A stretch of DNA of 64,000 nt from Dasania phycosphaerae (lineage in GTDB: Bacteria; Pseudomonadota; Gammaproteobacteria; Pseudomonadales; Dasaniaceae). Positions 1-8,871 of this stretch are shown piece after piece. Each line of letters opens with the position of its first letter. The stretch's first letter is position 1. The notes under the pieces are model-generated. The model was given only the letters and a program-made list of their open reading frames with translations. It was not told the DNA's origin and searched no databases. Where the stretch lies: the NCBI RefSeq assembly GCF_026891035.1, contig NZ_JAPTGG010000007.1, forward strand, positions 178,418 through 242,417, written 5' to 3'. The position numbers and the translations under genes were made by a program.

Positions 1-1685
1 GCGCGGTAGAAAGCTCAACTTCGGCATTGGTAGTGGTAAACGATGCCTTGGCCGTGATTTATGGCAATAGCAAGGCGCAGGAGCTGTTGGATAGGCAGGG
101 TGTAAGTTTAGTAGGGTTAAGTTTACGCGATATTGCCGTGTCTAAAGACTCTGCTTCTGAACATTTTCACCTATTAAACGCGATTGCTAAAAAGAAAAAC
201 TGGCGCGGTGAATTAGAGTTAATGAGCAAGGACGGTGAAAGCAGGTGGTTATTAGCCACGCTATCGCCTATGAACAGCAAGGCCGATACAGTTAATGAGT
301 TTGTGTTGGTCTGTGATGATGTTAGCGAGTTGAAGGCCGCCCATAAAGAAATGGAGCGCATGGCTTTTTATGACTCTTTAACAGGCTTGGTTAATCGCCG
401 CCTTTATAAAGAGCGTTTATCACAAAGTATATTGTCAGCTCAGCGCTATCAAACAGAGTTGGCGGTACTGTTTTTAGACTTGGATAGATTTAAGTTAATT
501 AACGATACCCTGGGGCATGAGGTGGGTGATCAACTATTAAAAGAGGTGGCGAGCTGCTTAGAGTCTTGTGTGGGTGAGGGCGATACCGTCGCCAGATTAG
601 GTGGCGACGAGTTTACCATATTGCTGAATGATGTGGCCGGTAGAGATGCAGTCATAGAAACCGCCAAAAAAATTATTGCGGCGGTGCGCTCGCCTATAGT
701 TATAGGGCAAGAAACCATTAGCGTCACCACTAGCATAGGCATTAGCCTGTTTCCCGAAAATTGTGAGGAAGGCTCGCAGTTAATGAAAATGGCTGACATG
801 GCCATGTATAACGCTAAAACCAAAGGTAGAAACTCCTTTGATTTTTACCACAAAAATTTAGATATATTCAGCAAAGAGCGCTTGGGTTTAGAGCATGACT
901 TGAGGCAGGCTTTAGACAATAAAGAATTTATTATTCACTACCAGCCTATTATTAATTCTAAAACCCAGCGTATTACCTCGGTAGAGGCCTTAATACGCTG
1001 GCAGCATCCTAGCAAGGGCCTAATTCAGCCCTTAGATTTTATCCCTATAGCCGAAGACATAGGCATTATTAATGATATTGGTGCCTGGGTATTGCTAAAG
1101 GCCTGTACTGATTTAAAAGCAATGCAGCAATTACAGCCGCAACTGAAAATGTCGGTTAATTTGGCGGCCAGTCAGTTTAATGCGGTAAATTTTGTAGAGA
1201 AAATTGCTGAGGCTTTATTGGCTGCCGAGGTCTCGGGTGAATCGCTGATTTTAGAAATTACCGAAAGCATGTTGATACAGGATATAGAACACTCCGTAGA
1301 AGTGCTGCACAATATCCGCGCGCAGGGGGTGTCTATATCTATAGATGATTTTGGTACGGGTTATTCATCGCTGGGTTATTTAAAGCGCCTGCCTATAGAT
1401 AATATAAAAATAGATAAAACCTTTGTTGAGCATATACACACCGATAAGCATGACTGTGATTTAACCACAGCAGTTATCGATATGGCCCATAGCTTAAAGC
1501 TTAATGTAATCGCCGAAGGGGTAGAGCAACAGGCGCAGGAAGATATATTAAGCCAGCACGGCTGTGAATATTATCAGGGCTTTTTGTATGCTCACCCCTG
1601 CGGTGTTGATGATATGAATAGCTTGCTACAAGGCCGCATAGAGGGTGAGCTAAGTATCAACCCTGGCAATGTCAGCAATTTGTAA
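1..1685 (+). CDS. PAS-GGDEF-EAL cyclic-di-GMP enzyme, 5' end cut by window edge
   Basis: Bifunctional diguanylate cyclase/phosphodiesterase. The frame is open to the left edge, and the codons before the first possible start (TTG at 27) still align with the PAS region of the 1003-aa protein at 45205 (AVESSTSALVVV against AVENSSSAVFIA). The gene therefore begins outside the window. Visible order is PAS, GGDEF and EAL. The GGDEF motif is intact, and EAL (VEALIRWQHP) and DDFGTGYSSLGYLKRLP are present. The usual RxxD inhibitory site five residues before GGDEF reads GEGD, so product inhibition is probably lost, unlike in the paralogue. The stop is 2 bp from the end of the convergent LysR gene. Role: c-di-GMP turnover; the input signal is unknown because the sensor is cut off. 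Confidence 0.93.
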   Translation, partial: AVESSTSALVVVNDALAVIYGNSKAQELLDRQGVSLVGLSLRDIAVSKDSASEHFHLLNAIAKKKNWRGELELMSKDGESRWLLATLSPMNSKADTVNEFVLVCDDVSELKAAHKEMERMAFYDSLTGLVNRRLYKERLSQSILSAQRYQTELAVLFLDLDRFKLINDTLGHEVGDQLLKEVASCLESCVGEGDTVARLGGDEFTILLNDVAGRDAVIETAKKIIAAVRSPIVIGQETISVTTSIGISLFPENCEEGSQLMKMADMAMYNAKTKGRNSFDFYHKNLDIFSKERLGLEHDLRQALDNKEFIIHYQPIINSKTQRITSVEALIRWQHPSKGLIQPLDFIPIAEDIGIINDIGAWVLLKACTDLKAMQQLQPQLKMSVNLAASQFNAVNFVEKIAEALLAAEVSGESLILEITESMLIQDIEHSVEVLHNIRAQGVSISIDDFGTGYSSLGYLKRLPIDNIKIDKTFVEHIHTDKHDCDLTTAVIDMAHSLKLNVIAEGVEQQAQEDILSQHGCEYYQGFLYAHPCGVDDMNSLLQGRIEGELSINPGNVSNL

Positions 1686-1687
1686 GG

Positions 1688-2584
1688 CTAGGCGTGAAAG
1701 TTTTCCTTACAAAATTCCAGAAAAACTTCCGAGCGCTTGGGTAGGCGCACATTGGCAGCCCTAGCGACTACCAGTGATAAGGGCCTGGCATTTTCGGCCA
1801 GAGGTATAGCGACGATGCTGGAGCCGTCGTAGCATATATTGGTTTGCGGCGATAAATTCACTATAGAGTAACCATAGCCATTGCCCACTAAGCTGCGCAC
1901 TAACTCATAGCTGCCGGTGCGGTGGCGAATTTGCGGCTTAAAGCCGTGGCCATCAAACAGCGATTGGAAATACTCTCGGCTATGGGGTAAATCGAGTAGC
2001 ACCATGGTTTCGTGCTCTAAGTCTTTAAACTTCAAGCTTTTCTTTTTCGCTAGCTCATGGTCGGCGGGTAGTAATACCTTGGGGGTGAGCTGCGCCAGCT
2101 CATGTATTTTAATTCTATCGCCTAGGCCCAAATCATACACAAAGGCCAGCTCGGTTTTACCCGAGAGTAGCGATTGGCTGATCTCTTCTATATTGCCTTC
2201 ATTCAGTACAAAGCTAACGTCGGGGTAGAGTTCATTAAACTGGTTTATGAGCTTGGGTATGTATAACGGGGCTAAAGTCACAAAGCAGCCTAGGTTAATC
2301 TCCCCCGATAGCGACTGGCTATGCTCTTTAATATGGGTTTGCACGTCTTCCGCATGGCGCAGTAGCTGGGTGGCTTCAGTGAGCAAATCGCTGCCGGCCT
2401 GGGTTAGCGATACCCCTTTGGCGTGATGGCGTATAAGTAGCTGTACACCAAAGTATTCTTCCAGTTGATTGATGGCATTGGAGATGGCCGGCTGGGATAC
2501 AAACAGGTGTTCGCTGGCAGTCGTGACATTGCCGTATTCCGCCACGGCGAGGAAATAACGTAGTTGTTTGAGGGTAAATTTCAT
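1688..2584 (-). CDS. LysR-family transcriptional regulator (LysR-1)
   Basis: A 298-aa LysR-type regulator. The N-terminal winged helix-turn-helix spans about residues 3-60 (LKQLRYFLAVAEYGNVTTAS, then VSQPAISNAINQLEE), and a LysR substrate-binding domain spans about 90-295. The length is typical of the family. It is divergent from the aminotransferase at 2790 across 205 bp, the classic arrangement for a LysR gene and its target. It is clearly paralogous to LysR-2 at 17500: both share LKQLRYFLAV, the HAKGVSLT stretch and GCFVTLAP. The two probably recognise related ligands. The inducer cannot be told from sequence. Confidence 0.93.
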   Translation of the reverse strand: MKFTLKQLRYFLAVAEYGNVTTASEHLFVSQPAISNAINQLEEYFGVQLLIRHHAKGVSLTQAGSDLLTEATQLLRHAEDVQTHIKEHSQSLSGEINLGCFVTLAPLYIPKLINQFNELYPDVSFVLNEGNIEEISQSLLSGKTELAFVYDLGLGDRIKIHELAQLTPKVLLPADHELAKKKSLKFKDLEHETMVLLDLPHSREYFQSLFDGHGFKPQIRHRTGSYELVRSLVGNGYGYSIVNLSPQTNICYDGSSIVAIPLAENARPLSLVVARAANVRLPKRSEVFLEFCKENFHA

Positions 2585-2789
2585 AATAATTAGTTATTTC
2601 TTGAACAGATATGATCAAAGAATATTATCTATCAAGGGATTTAGCTAGCCAGATTTGCATAATAAAAACTTATTTAAGGTAGATAAATAAAATATTTTAC
2701 AGATTTAGTCACAGTATTCACACTCGGTTACAGATTTTGATTTCATCCTGTGAACTAAGGGGTGATAGATGATGATTAACCAATATTAG
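2585..2789. promoter_or_regulatory. Divergent LysR-1 / aminotransferase promoter region
   Basis: AT-rich 205-bp spacer between two divergent genes, so it must hold both promoters and probably the LysR-1 operator. Several T-N11-A matches occur, as expected by chance in AT-rich DNA, and I could not single out one convincing operator. Confidence 0.5.
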
Positions 2790-4202
2790 GTGACACAAGT
2801 GAAAGACTTTTCTAAGTATCAAACCCAAGAGCTGCATGCCAAAGACCTAAAACACAATATGCACCCCTTTACCGATTTTGCCACTTTTAAAGAGGAAGGC
2901 TCTTTGATTATGGCTGAGTCTGAAGGTGCCTATGTGTATGACACCGAAGGTAATAAGTACCTGGATGGTATCGCTGGGCTCTGGTGTGTAAACATAGGCT
3001 ACGCTAACGAAGAAATGGGCGAGGCCATGGCCGAGCAAACACGCCGTATCCCCTATTACTCTAGCTTTGGTCACCTAACTACCCCACCTGCGGTAGAGTT
3101 GTCAGAAAAGCTGGTATCACTAGCGCCTAGTAATTTAAACCATGTGTTTTATGGCACTGGCGGCTCCATGTCTAATGACACCGCCGTACGTATGATACAT
3201 TTTTACTTTAACCGCCTAGGTAAAAAAGATAAAAAACAAATCATTACTCGCACCGACGGTTACCACGGCAGCACTTACTTGGCCATGAGCTTAACGGGTG
3301 TTGAATACGACCATATCGGTTTTGATTTGGCCCCGGACTTAGTACACCGCGTATCGGCCCCCAATGTTTACCGCCGCCCAGATGGTATGACCGAAGCTGA
3401 GTTTTGTGACTTTTTAGTAGACGAGCTAGAGCAAAAAATCTTAGCCATAGGCCCAGAGCGGGTAGCGGCTTTCTTTGCTGAGCCTATAGCGGGTGCCGGT
3501 GGTGTGTTAGTTCCACCTGCGGGCTACCACAAGCGCATTGCCGACGTCTGTAAAAAATACGAAGTATTTTTGGTGTCGGATGAAGTGGTTACCGCTTTTG
3601 GCCGCTTAGGTGAAATGTTTAGCTCTGAAAGCGTGTTTGGTTTTCAGCCTGATATCATCACCTGTGCCAAGGGTTTGACTTCAGGTTATATTCCACTGTC
3701 GGCTAATTTAATCTCCGATGAAATTTACGATGTTATCAGTGTGCCGCAGGCTAAGGGCGCTATGTTTACTCATGGTTTCACTTACTCGGGCCACCCGGTT
3801 AGCTGTGCAGTAGGTTTAAAAAATATAGAGATTATGGAACGCATGGATTTATGTAACCATGTTAAAAAAGTGGGTAAGTATTTTGAAAACCAACTTAAAG
3901 AAAAAATCTCTAGCTTGCCTATAGTGGGCGATGTTCGCGGTAGTCACTTTATGATGTGCGTAGAAAACGTAGCCAATAAAGAAACTAAAGAGCTGCTACC
4001 TGCAGAAGCTGAAATTGGTAACCGCATAGCTGCCAAGTGTGAAGAGGCAGGTGTGTTGATACGCCCCTTAGCGCACAAAAACATTATGTCTCCGCCATTA
4101 ATTTTAAATGTGCAAGAGGTGGATACTATCGTAGAAACCCTACACAAAGGTATTTGCGATGTGCAGGATGAGTTGATTCGCGAAGGCTTGTGGAAAGGCT
4201 AG
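2790..4202 (+). CDS. Class III PLP aminotransferase (omega-amino acid/polyamine:pyruvate type)
   Basis: A 470-aa fold-type I, class III aminotransferase that should move the terminal amino group of an omega-amino acid or diamine to pyruvate or an oxo-acid. The PLP region is clear: DEVVTAFGRLG, then CAKGLTSGY with the Schiff-base lysine at about residue 294. The length fits the SpuC / beta-alanine:pyruvate / taurine:pyruvate group. The start at 2790 is GTG; a GTG at 2799 preceded by TTAGG is an alternative, but MTQ at the beginning matches the paralogue at 13499. It is divergent from LysR-1 and closed by a strong terminator, so probably monocistronic. The precise substrate is not decidable. 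Confidence 0.92.
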   Translation: MTQVKDFSKYQTQELHAKDLKHNMHPFTDFATFKEEGSLIMAESEGAYVYDTEGNKYLDGIAGLWCVNIGYANEEMGEAMAEQTRRIPYYSSFGHLTTPPAVELSEKLVSLAPSNLNHVFYGTGGSMSNDTAVRMIHFYFNRLGKKDKKQIITRTDGYHGSTYLAMSLTGVEYDHIGFDLAPDLVHRVSAPNVYRRPDGMTEAEFCDFLVDELEQKILAIGPERVAAFFAEPIAGAGGVLVPPAGYHKRIADVCKKYEVFLVSDEVVTAFGRLGEMFSSESVFGFQPDIITCAKGLTSGYIPLSANLISDEIYDVISVPQAKGAMFTHGFTYSGHPVSCAVGLKNIEIMERMDLCNHVKKVGKYFENQLKEKISSLPIVGDVRGSHFMMCVENVANKETKELLPAEAEIGNRIAAKCEEAGVLIRPLAHKNIMSPPLILNVQEVDTIVETLHKGICDVQDELIREGLWKG

Positions 4203-4219
4203 TATAGCTTCTGTTCGTC

Positions 4220-4253
4220 AGGCCCATAGGTGTTGCACTTATGGGCCTTTTTT
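4220..4253 (+). terminator. Rho-independent terminator after aminotransferase 1
   Basis: A 13-bp stem (AGGCCCATAGGTG with CACTTATGGGCCT, one G-U pair), a 3-nt TTG loop, and a run of six T. It lies 18 bp after the stop codon at 4202. Confidence 0.93.
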
Positions 4254-4293
4254 ATACCGCTTTAAATATTTTGCTTGGTGAGTTAGCGGGTGC

Positions 4294-5862
4294 TTATTGC
4301 TCAAATAACTTCACTAAGGGCGCTAGCTCTGTTTCGTAATGTCGCCAGTGCTGTTGGCTGCTGCGGTAAATTTTTTGTTTTACCTGTGCCGCACTGGGGG
4401 TAGAGACTGCGTGTTTGGATTGGTGGAAGTCCAGTAGTTGTGGCTGCCAGTCTAAGTTTAAAAAACGCATTAGCGCTTGGCTTTGGGCAATGGGGTCGCT
4501 AACCAACTCATCATAGTGCAGGGTATAAAACCGCTGAGGTAGGCACTGCTGCCAGTGGTCAGTAAGCTCTTTGTAGCCTTGGTAGTAATGCCCTAGGTCT
4601 GTTAGTGAATAGCTGTAGTTGGCCGAGTTAAAGCGAAACAGGTGCTTATAGTTGCTAAAGCAGGCATCCATAGGGTTGCGCCTAATATGCACAAACTTGG
4701 CCTGTGGTATGGCCTTGGCAATTGCGCCTACTAATATAAAGTTAAAAGGGTATTTGTCTATAAAATAAGGGGTGTTGCCCGCTAGGGGGATGCAGCTTTG
4801 TAAGTAGAGCTTGCCCAGTAGTGCGTGATTCACATTTGCAAGATTTTGGTAGCGCTCTATGCCGCTATGTTGTGGATTAAGCTGGCTGCAGGCGGCTTCA
4901 AAAAAACGATTAAAGTGTAGTAGCTCGCCAGCAGTACTAAGCTGTGGGCTGCCATTGATAATTTGTTCTACCAAGGTGGTGCCGGTGCGAGGCAGGCCTA
5001 CAATAAAAATGGGCTGGGCCGGATGGCTGTGGTTAGTTGCGGGCTGCTGTAAAAACGCTTGTGTATAGCTGCTGGCGAGGTGTTTAAAAAGAGCTAAGTC
5101 ATCCTCTACCTCATAAGGGTGTAGTTGTTGATAGGCCAGGCTGCCTTGCTGCAAGTGTTGAAAGCTGCTGCGGTAGTCCTGTTGTTTTTCTTTGATTCTA
5201 GCTAGGGCGTAATGTAGGTAAATCTGTGCATTGGCATTGTTGCTATTATCGCTTAGCTTTTTTTCTAACTGTTTAATAGTCAGTTCTGGTGTGTCTAGCG
5301 TTAATTGGCTGAGCTGCCAGCAGGCCATATAGTCTTGGGGATTATGCTCTATGGCTAGGTTTAAATGCTTAAGCGCTTTTTTGTTTTGGTTATAAAGCTG
5401 GTATATCACCCCTAAGTCATTGTGAATATTGGCAGGGGCTTGATGCTTGCTGCTAAGGCTGGCGGCTTTGCTATAAAACGCTAAGGCCTGCTTAAAATCT
5501 TTGAGTTTTCTATAGGTGGTGGCAATAAGTATTAGGGTTTCAGTGGTGTTTATGCTGTTTATATCTAAATCATCGACAATTTCTTTAGCCATGCTCAGGG
5601 CGTGGCATGAAATATTAACGATGGCATTGCCATGGCTAAGCAGCTTGGCTTGGTAGGCTAGGTAGTGCTTGTTATTGGCTGCTAGTTTTATCGCTGACTC
5701 TAGGCAGAAATAGGCTTTGCCTAAATTATTAAGGCGTTCGTACACTATAGCGGTTAAAAACCAGCTGGGGGCATGCCTGGGGTGTTTTTGTAACTCGCTT
5801 TGCAGCTGTGACAAGGCAGCTTCTAGTTCGCCATTATCAATTAGCTTTAATACATCACTCAT
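4294..5862 (-). CDS. TPR-repeat sulfotransferase
   Basis: A 522-aa protein. The N-terminal half (about 1-240) is tetratricopeptide repeats. The C-terminal half is a PAPS-dependent sulfotransferase: 5'-phosphosulfate loop IVGLPRTGTTLVEQ at about 284-297, and 3'-phosphate motif RRNPMDACFSNY at about 393-404 with its serine present. In this architecture the TPRs usually hold a protein or peptide acceptor, so sulfation of a polypeptide is more likely than of a small molecule (inference). There is no signal peptide. It is convergent with aminotransferase 1 and divergent from TonB receptor 1. It is a distant paralogue of the 665-aa protein at 32318, which lacks the motif serine. Confidence 0.88.
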   Translation of the reverse strand: MSDVLKLIDNGELEAALSQLQSELQKHPRHAPSWFLTAIVYERLNNLGKAYFCLESAIKLAANNKHYLAYQAKLLSHGNAIVNISCHALSMAKEIVDDLDINSINTTETLILIATTYRKLKDFKQALAFYSKAASLSSKHQAPANIHNDLGVIYQLYNQNKKALKHLNLAIEHNPQDYMACWQLSQLTLDTPELTIKQLEKKLSDNSNNANAQIYLHYALARIKEKQQDYRSSFQHLQQGSLAYQQLHPYEVEDDLALFKHLASSYTQAFLQQPATNHSHPAQPIFIVGLPRTGTTLVEQIINGSPQLSTAGELLHFNRFFEAACSQLNPQHSGIERYQNLANVNHALLGKLYLQSCIPLAGNTPYFIDKYPFNFILVGAIAKAIPQAKFVHIRRNPMDACFSNYKHLFRFNSANYSYSLTDLGHYYQGYKELTDHWQQCLPQRFYTLHYDELVSDPIAQSQALMRFLNLDWQPQLLDFHQSKHAVSTPSAAQVKQKIYRSSQQHWRHYETELAPLVKLFEQ

Positions 5863-5947
5863 GCTCTGATCTTTTTGTTAGGGGCTATGCCGCAGTATAA
5901 ACACACTCTAAGCTTTTCTGACAAGCCGCTGTTATGTAAAAAGATGC

Positions 5948-5966
5948 ATACATAAGTTTAATGTAT
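5948..5966. promoter_or_regulatory. Inverted repeat upstream of TonB receptor 1
   Basis: ATACAT and ATGTAT arms separated by 7 nt, containing a T-N11-A core of the LysR type. It lies about 180 bp before the receptor start. A repeat of the same geometry precedes the sister receptor at 8872, which is why I record it. Whether LysR-1 or LysR-2 binds is a guess. Confidence 0.33.
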
Positions 5967-6145
5967 CTAGTCTTAAATAAAATAGTATTTTAAATAATCG
6001 TTATCCATCCGTAGTCTGAAATGATTGCAAAGCAAGGTGCAGTTTACTTTTAGGTTTGTTTTGCATCGTGTTAAAGGTGTTTTATAAAAGCTGTAATCAT
6101 CTTTTATGACAAGAGTTATAAATAAAAAATAATGTGGGATAGATA

Positions 6146-8539
6146 ATGAAAAATACAGTGAATTTAAAAAAACTGTCGCTGGCAGTTTCTATGGCCGTTG
6201 CAGCACAAGCCGCGATAACGCCGCTGGCTCATGCCTTGCAAATGGAAGAAGTGGCGGTTACTGCCCGTAAACAAACTGAGTCAGCGCAAGATGTGCCTAT
6301 TGCGATTAGCGCTTTCTCTGGCGACTTAATGACCGACTTAGGGGTTTCTGAGTCCGGCGATATAGCTTTGTTTACCCCTAACTTTACTTGGCATACCGAG
6401 TTTGGCCGCGCTTCACCACAGCCTTATATGCGCGGCATAGGTACCAATAACTTCTCCCCTATTAACAACGGCCCTATCGCTATTTATCAAGATAACGTGT
6501 TTATAGGCCCCAATGTGGCGCAGGGTTTTGCTACCTTTGATGTAGAGCGTGTAGAGGTGCTAAAAGGCCCGCAGGGCACGTTATATGGCCGTAACTCTAC
6601 TGGTGGTTTAATTAATTTTATTTCCGTGAAACCAGAGATAGGCGCGGGTGTCACCGGTTATGTTAACGCCGAGATAGGTAGCCATAACACCCGCAATATT
6701 GAGGGTGCGGTTGGTTTTGACTTGGGCGATTCTGCTGCTGGCCGTGTCTCGTTTTTACGTGCTGAAAATGACGGTTACACGAAAAACATTAACCCTGAAA
6801 GCAGCGGCGATGCTGGCATAGTCGATGATATAGCGCTGCGTGCCCAGTTATTGGTTGATGCGGCCGATGGCTTGAGCATATTAACCAATGTGCATTACGG
6901 TAAGGCTGACCCCGATACTGCGCCGTTTAAAAATGTAGGCCTGCAAGACCCTAACAGCTATAACCCGGCTACCTATTCTTTTGAAGATCCCTGCGCCAAT
7001 CCCGGACTGGGTAGCGGTTGTACGGATTTGTACACCGGCTTTGTAGACAACAAAGACCTGTACAAAACTTCTAAGGCTGATGACTCTGAAGAAGTTAAAA
7101 CGGTAGGTATATTTGTTAACGTTGATTACGATATCGATGGTGAAAAATCGCTGCACTCTATCACCTCTTATGACGAGGCCGAGCTGCGTCGCTTTGATGA
7201 TGTTGATGATGGTGCTATAGGCTTAGAGAACGATTACTACGCTGATGATTTTACTTGGTACAGCCAAGAGTTGCGTTTATCCAGCAACACTGATGAGAGC
7301 ATTTGGCATGCCGGTGCTTACTATTACCACGAAACCGCCGAAGGTACTCAAATTTGGACCAACCCCATTTTTGGTGCCGGTGAAGGTAATGAGCACGAGA
7401 TTGAAACTACCAGCTATGCCTTTTTTGGCCAGTACGGTACCGACCTAAGCGAGCGCTGGAGCTTTACCGGTGGCCTGCGTTGGACTTACGAAGAAAAAGA
7501 CATCAAAAAATACAATGGCTTTATGCCGTTAATTAGCAACCCCGGTAACTACGGTGACGGTGTTTTATATTCTTTAGCTGAAGCTAGAGCCGCTGGTGGC
7601 ATAGATGAGTCTTACGGTATTACTGTAGGTACCCCGCGCGCCAAAGACTGGGACGAAATTACCGGCCGTATCTCGTTTGATTACCGCACCGATAACGACA
7701 ACCTGGTTTATATTTCGCTATCGCGCGGCTTTAAAGGTGGCGATGTAAATGGCGCGGCCTTCTTAGATGATTATATTCCCACTACAGCTGGCGATAATGG
7801 TCTTAACCCCGGCTGTGAGTTGGCGGCAGGTTCTACCCGCTGTGCCGATTCGGTAGCGGCTTTCCAAGCCAAGCTAGAGCCGGTAGACCCGGAGCTATTG
7901 GATGCCTTTGAAATCGGTTTTAAAGGTGATTTCTTAGATGGCAACCTGCGTGTTAACGGTGCGGTGTTTTACTACGATTATCAAGATCAGCAAAACACCA
8001 TACTGTTTCAGGTACCTGGCGTAACGGGGCCTCAGGGCAGCACCACGGTATTGGCTAATGCGGCCAGCACCGAGATGCCCGGCCTGGAATTTGAAATTAT
8101 CGCCACTCCCACAGAGAATTGGTACTTGCAGTTTAACGGTGGTTGGTTAGATGCCGAATACGATGATTTTGGCGACAACACCGGCAACCAGATTTCATTA
8201 ACGCCTAAAACACAGTTCTCTGGTTTGGTGCGCTATGACTTTAATCTGGAGAGCGGTGCCATAATTGCTGTGCAAACCGATGTGTCATGGCAGAGCAAAA
8301 CCTACTTCCAGCCCACTAATAAAGAGCACTTAGAGCAAGACGCTTATGCCCTGTGGGGTGCGCGTTTCTCTTATACCTCTTCGGATGATCGCTGGACTAC
8401 AGCGCTGTTTGCCAAAAACCTGGGTGATAAAGAGTACTTCGGTTCTGGCTTTGATGTTAGCTCACTGGGCTACCTTGCTCTTAAACCCGGCGCTCCTCGC
8501 TATATAGGTTTAAGTGTGGACTATAAATTTGGGGGCTAA
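6146..8539 (+). CDS. TonB-dependent outer-membrane receptor 1
   Basis: A 797-aa outer-membrane active transporter driven by TonB-ExbBD. A signal peptide covers about residues 1-30 (hydrophobic stretch ending LAHA). The plug domain follows (VERVEVLKGPQGTLYGRN is the classic plug motif), then a long beta-barrel ending YIGLSVDYKFGG. It starts at ATG 6146 and is followed by its own terminator. Receptor 2 (8872) is a close tandem paralogue along its whole length. No Fur box is evident upstream, so the cargo is more likely a carbon/nitrogen substrate handled by nearby enzymes than an iron-siderophore (inference). Confidence 0.95.
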   Translation: MKNTVNLKKLSLAVSMAVAAQAAITPLAHALQMEEVAVTARKQTESAQDVPIAISAFSGDLMTDLGVSESGDIALFTPNFTWHTEFGRASPQPYMRGIGTNNFSPINNGPIAIYQDNVFIGPNVAQGFATFDVERVEVLKGPQGTLYGRNSTGGLINFISVKPEIGAGVTGYVNAEIGSHNTRNIEGAVGFDLGDSAAGRVSFLRAENDGYTKNINPESSGDAGIVDDIALRAQLLVDAADGLSILTNVHYGKADPDTAPFKNVGLQDPNSYNPATYSFEDPCANPGLGSGCTDLYTGFVDNKDLYKTSKADDSEEVKTVGIFVNVDYDIDGEKSLHSITSYDEAELRRFDDVDDGAIGLENDYYADDFTWYSQELRLSSNTDESIWHAGAYYYHETAEGTQIWTNPIFGAGEGNEHEIETTSYAFFGQYGTDLSERWSFTGGLRWTYEEKDIKKYNGFMPLISNPGNYGDGVLYSLAEARAAGGIDESYGITVGTPRAKDWDEITGRISFDYRTDNDNLVYISLSRGFKGGDVNGAAFLDDYIPTTAGDNGLNPGCELAAGSTRCADSVAAFQAKLEPVDPELLDAFEIGFKGDFLDGNLRVNGAVFYYDYQDQQNTILFQVPGVTGPQGSTTVLANAASTEMPGLEFEIIATPTENWYLQFNGGWLDAEYDDFGDNTGNQISLTPKTQFSGLVRYDFNLESGAIIAVQTDVSWQSKTYFQPTNKEHLEQDAYALWGARFSYTSSDDRWTTALFAKNLGDKEYFGSGFDVSSLGYLALKPGAPRYIGLSVDYKFGG

Positions 8540-8594
8540 TACTGAGCAGCCGTATTAGCTGATTAGATAGTCGACAATAAAGAGTAAGGTGTTT

Positions 8595-8641
8595 GGGTTA
8601 GGGTAGTTGCTGTGAGGGCGTCAACCCTAGCCCCTTTTTTT
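8595..8641 (+). terminator. Terminator after TonB receptor 1
   Basis: A 10-bp stem (GGGTTAGGGT with ACCCTAGCCC, one G-U pair), a 19-nt loop, then C and seven T. It separates the two tandem receptors into independent units. Confidence 0.85.
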
Positions 8642-8707
8642 ATAAGTGATAGCTGGTGTTTGAGCGGCTACTCATGTTCACAGCCGCTAGCAATAGCGGT
8701 CAATATT

Positions 8708-8728
8708 AAGATAAATTTAAGTTATCTT
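8708..8728. promoter_or_regulatory. Inverted repeat upstream of TonB receptor 2
   Basis: Perfect AAGATAA / TTATCTT arms around a 7-nt spacer, containing a T-N11-A core. It lies in the 332-bp gap between the receptors, downstream of the first terminator and about 145 bp before the second receptor. It is the only ordered element I see in the rest of that gap. The regulator is unknown; the LysR genes nearby are candidates. Confidence 0.4.
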
Positions 8729-8871
8729 ATACCTATCTATTTTGTATTTTAACTATCCCCCCATCTCATGCACTCTCAGGTAGTACACATGGGTTAAGCG
8801 CATTCCTTAGCGTTAAAGCTTTCCTAAGGTATCGCTATAAGCCACTGCATAATAATTAAAAGGGTGGGGAT

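Noticed and set aside
5990..6010. Fur box upstream of TonB receptor 1 (AAATAATCGTTATCC)
   Set aside because: Only about 10 of 14 positions match the 7-1-7 consensus in an AT-rich stretch, clearly weaker than the bfd site.
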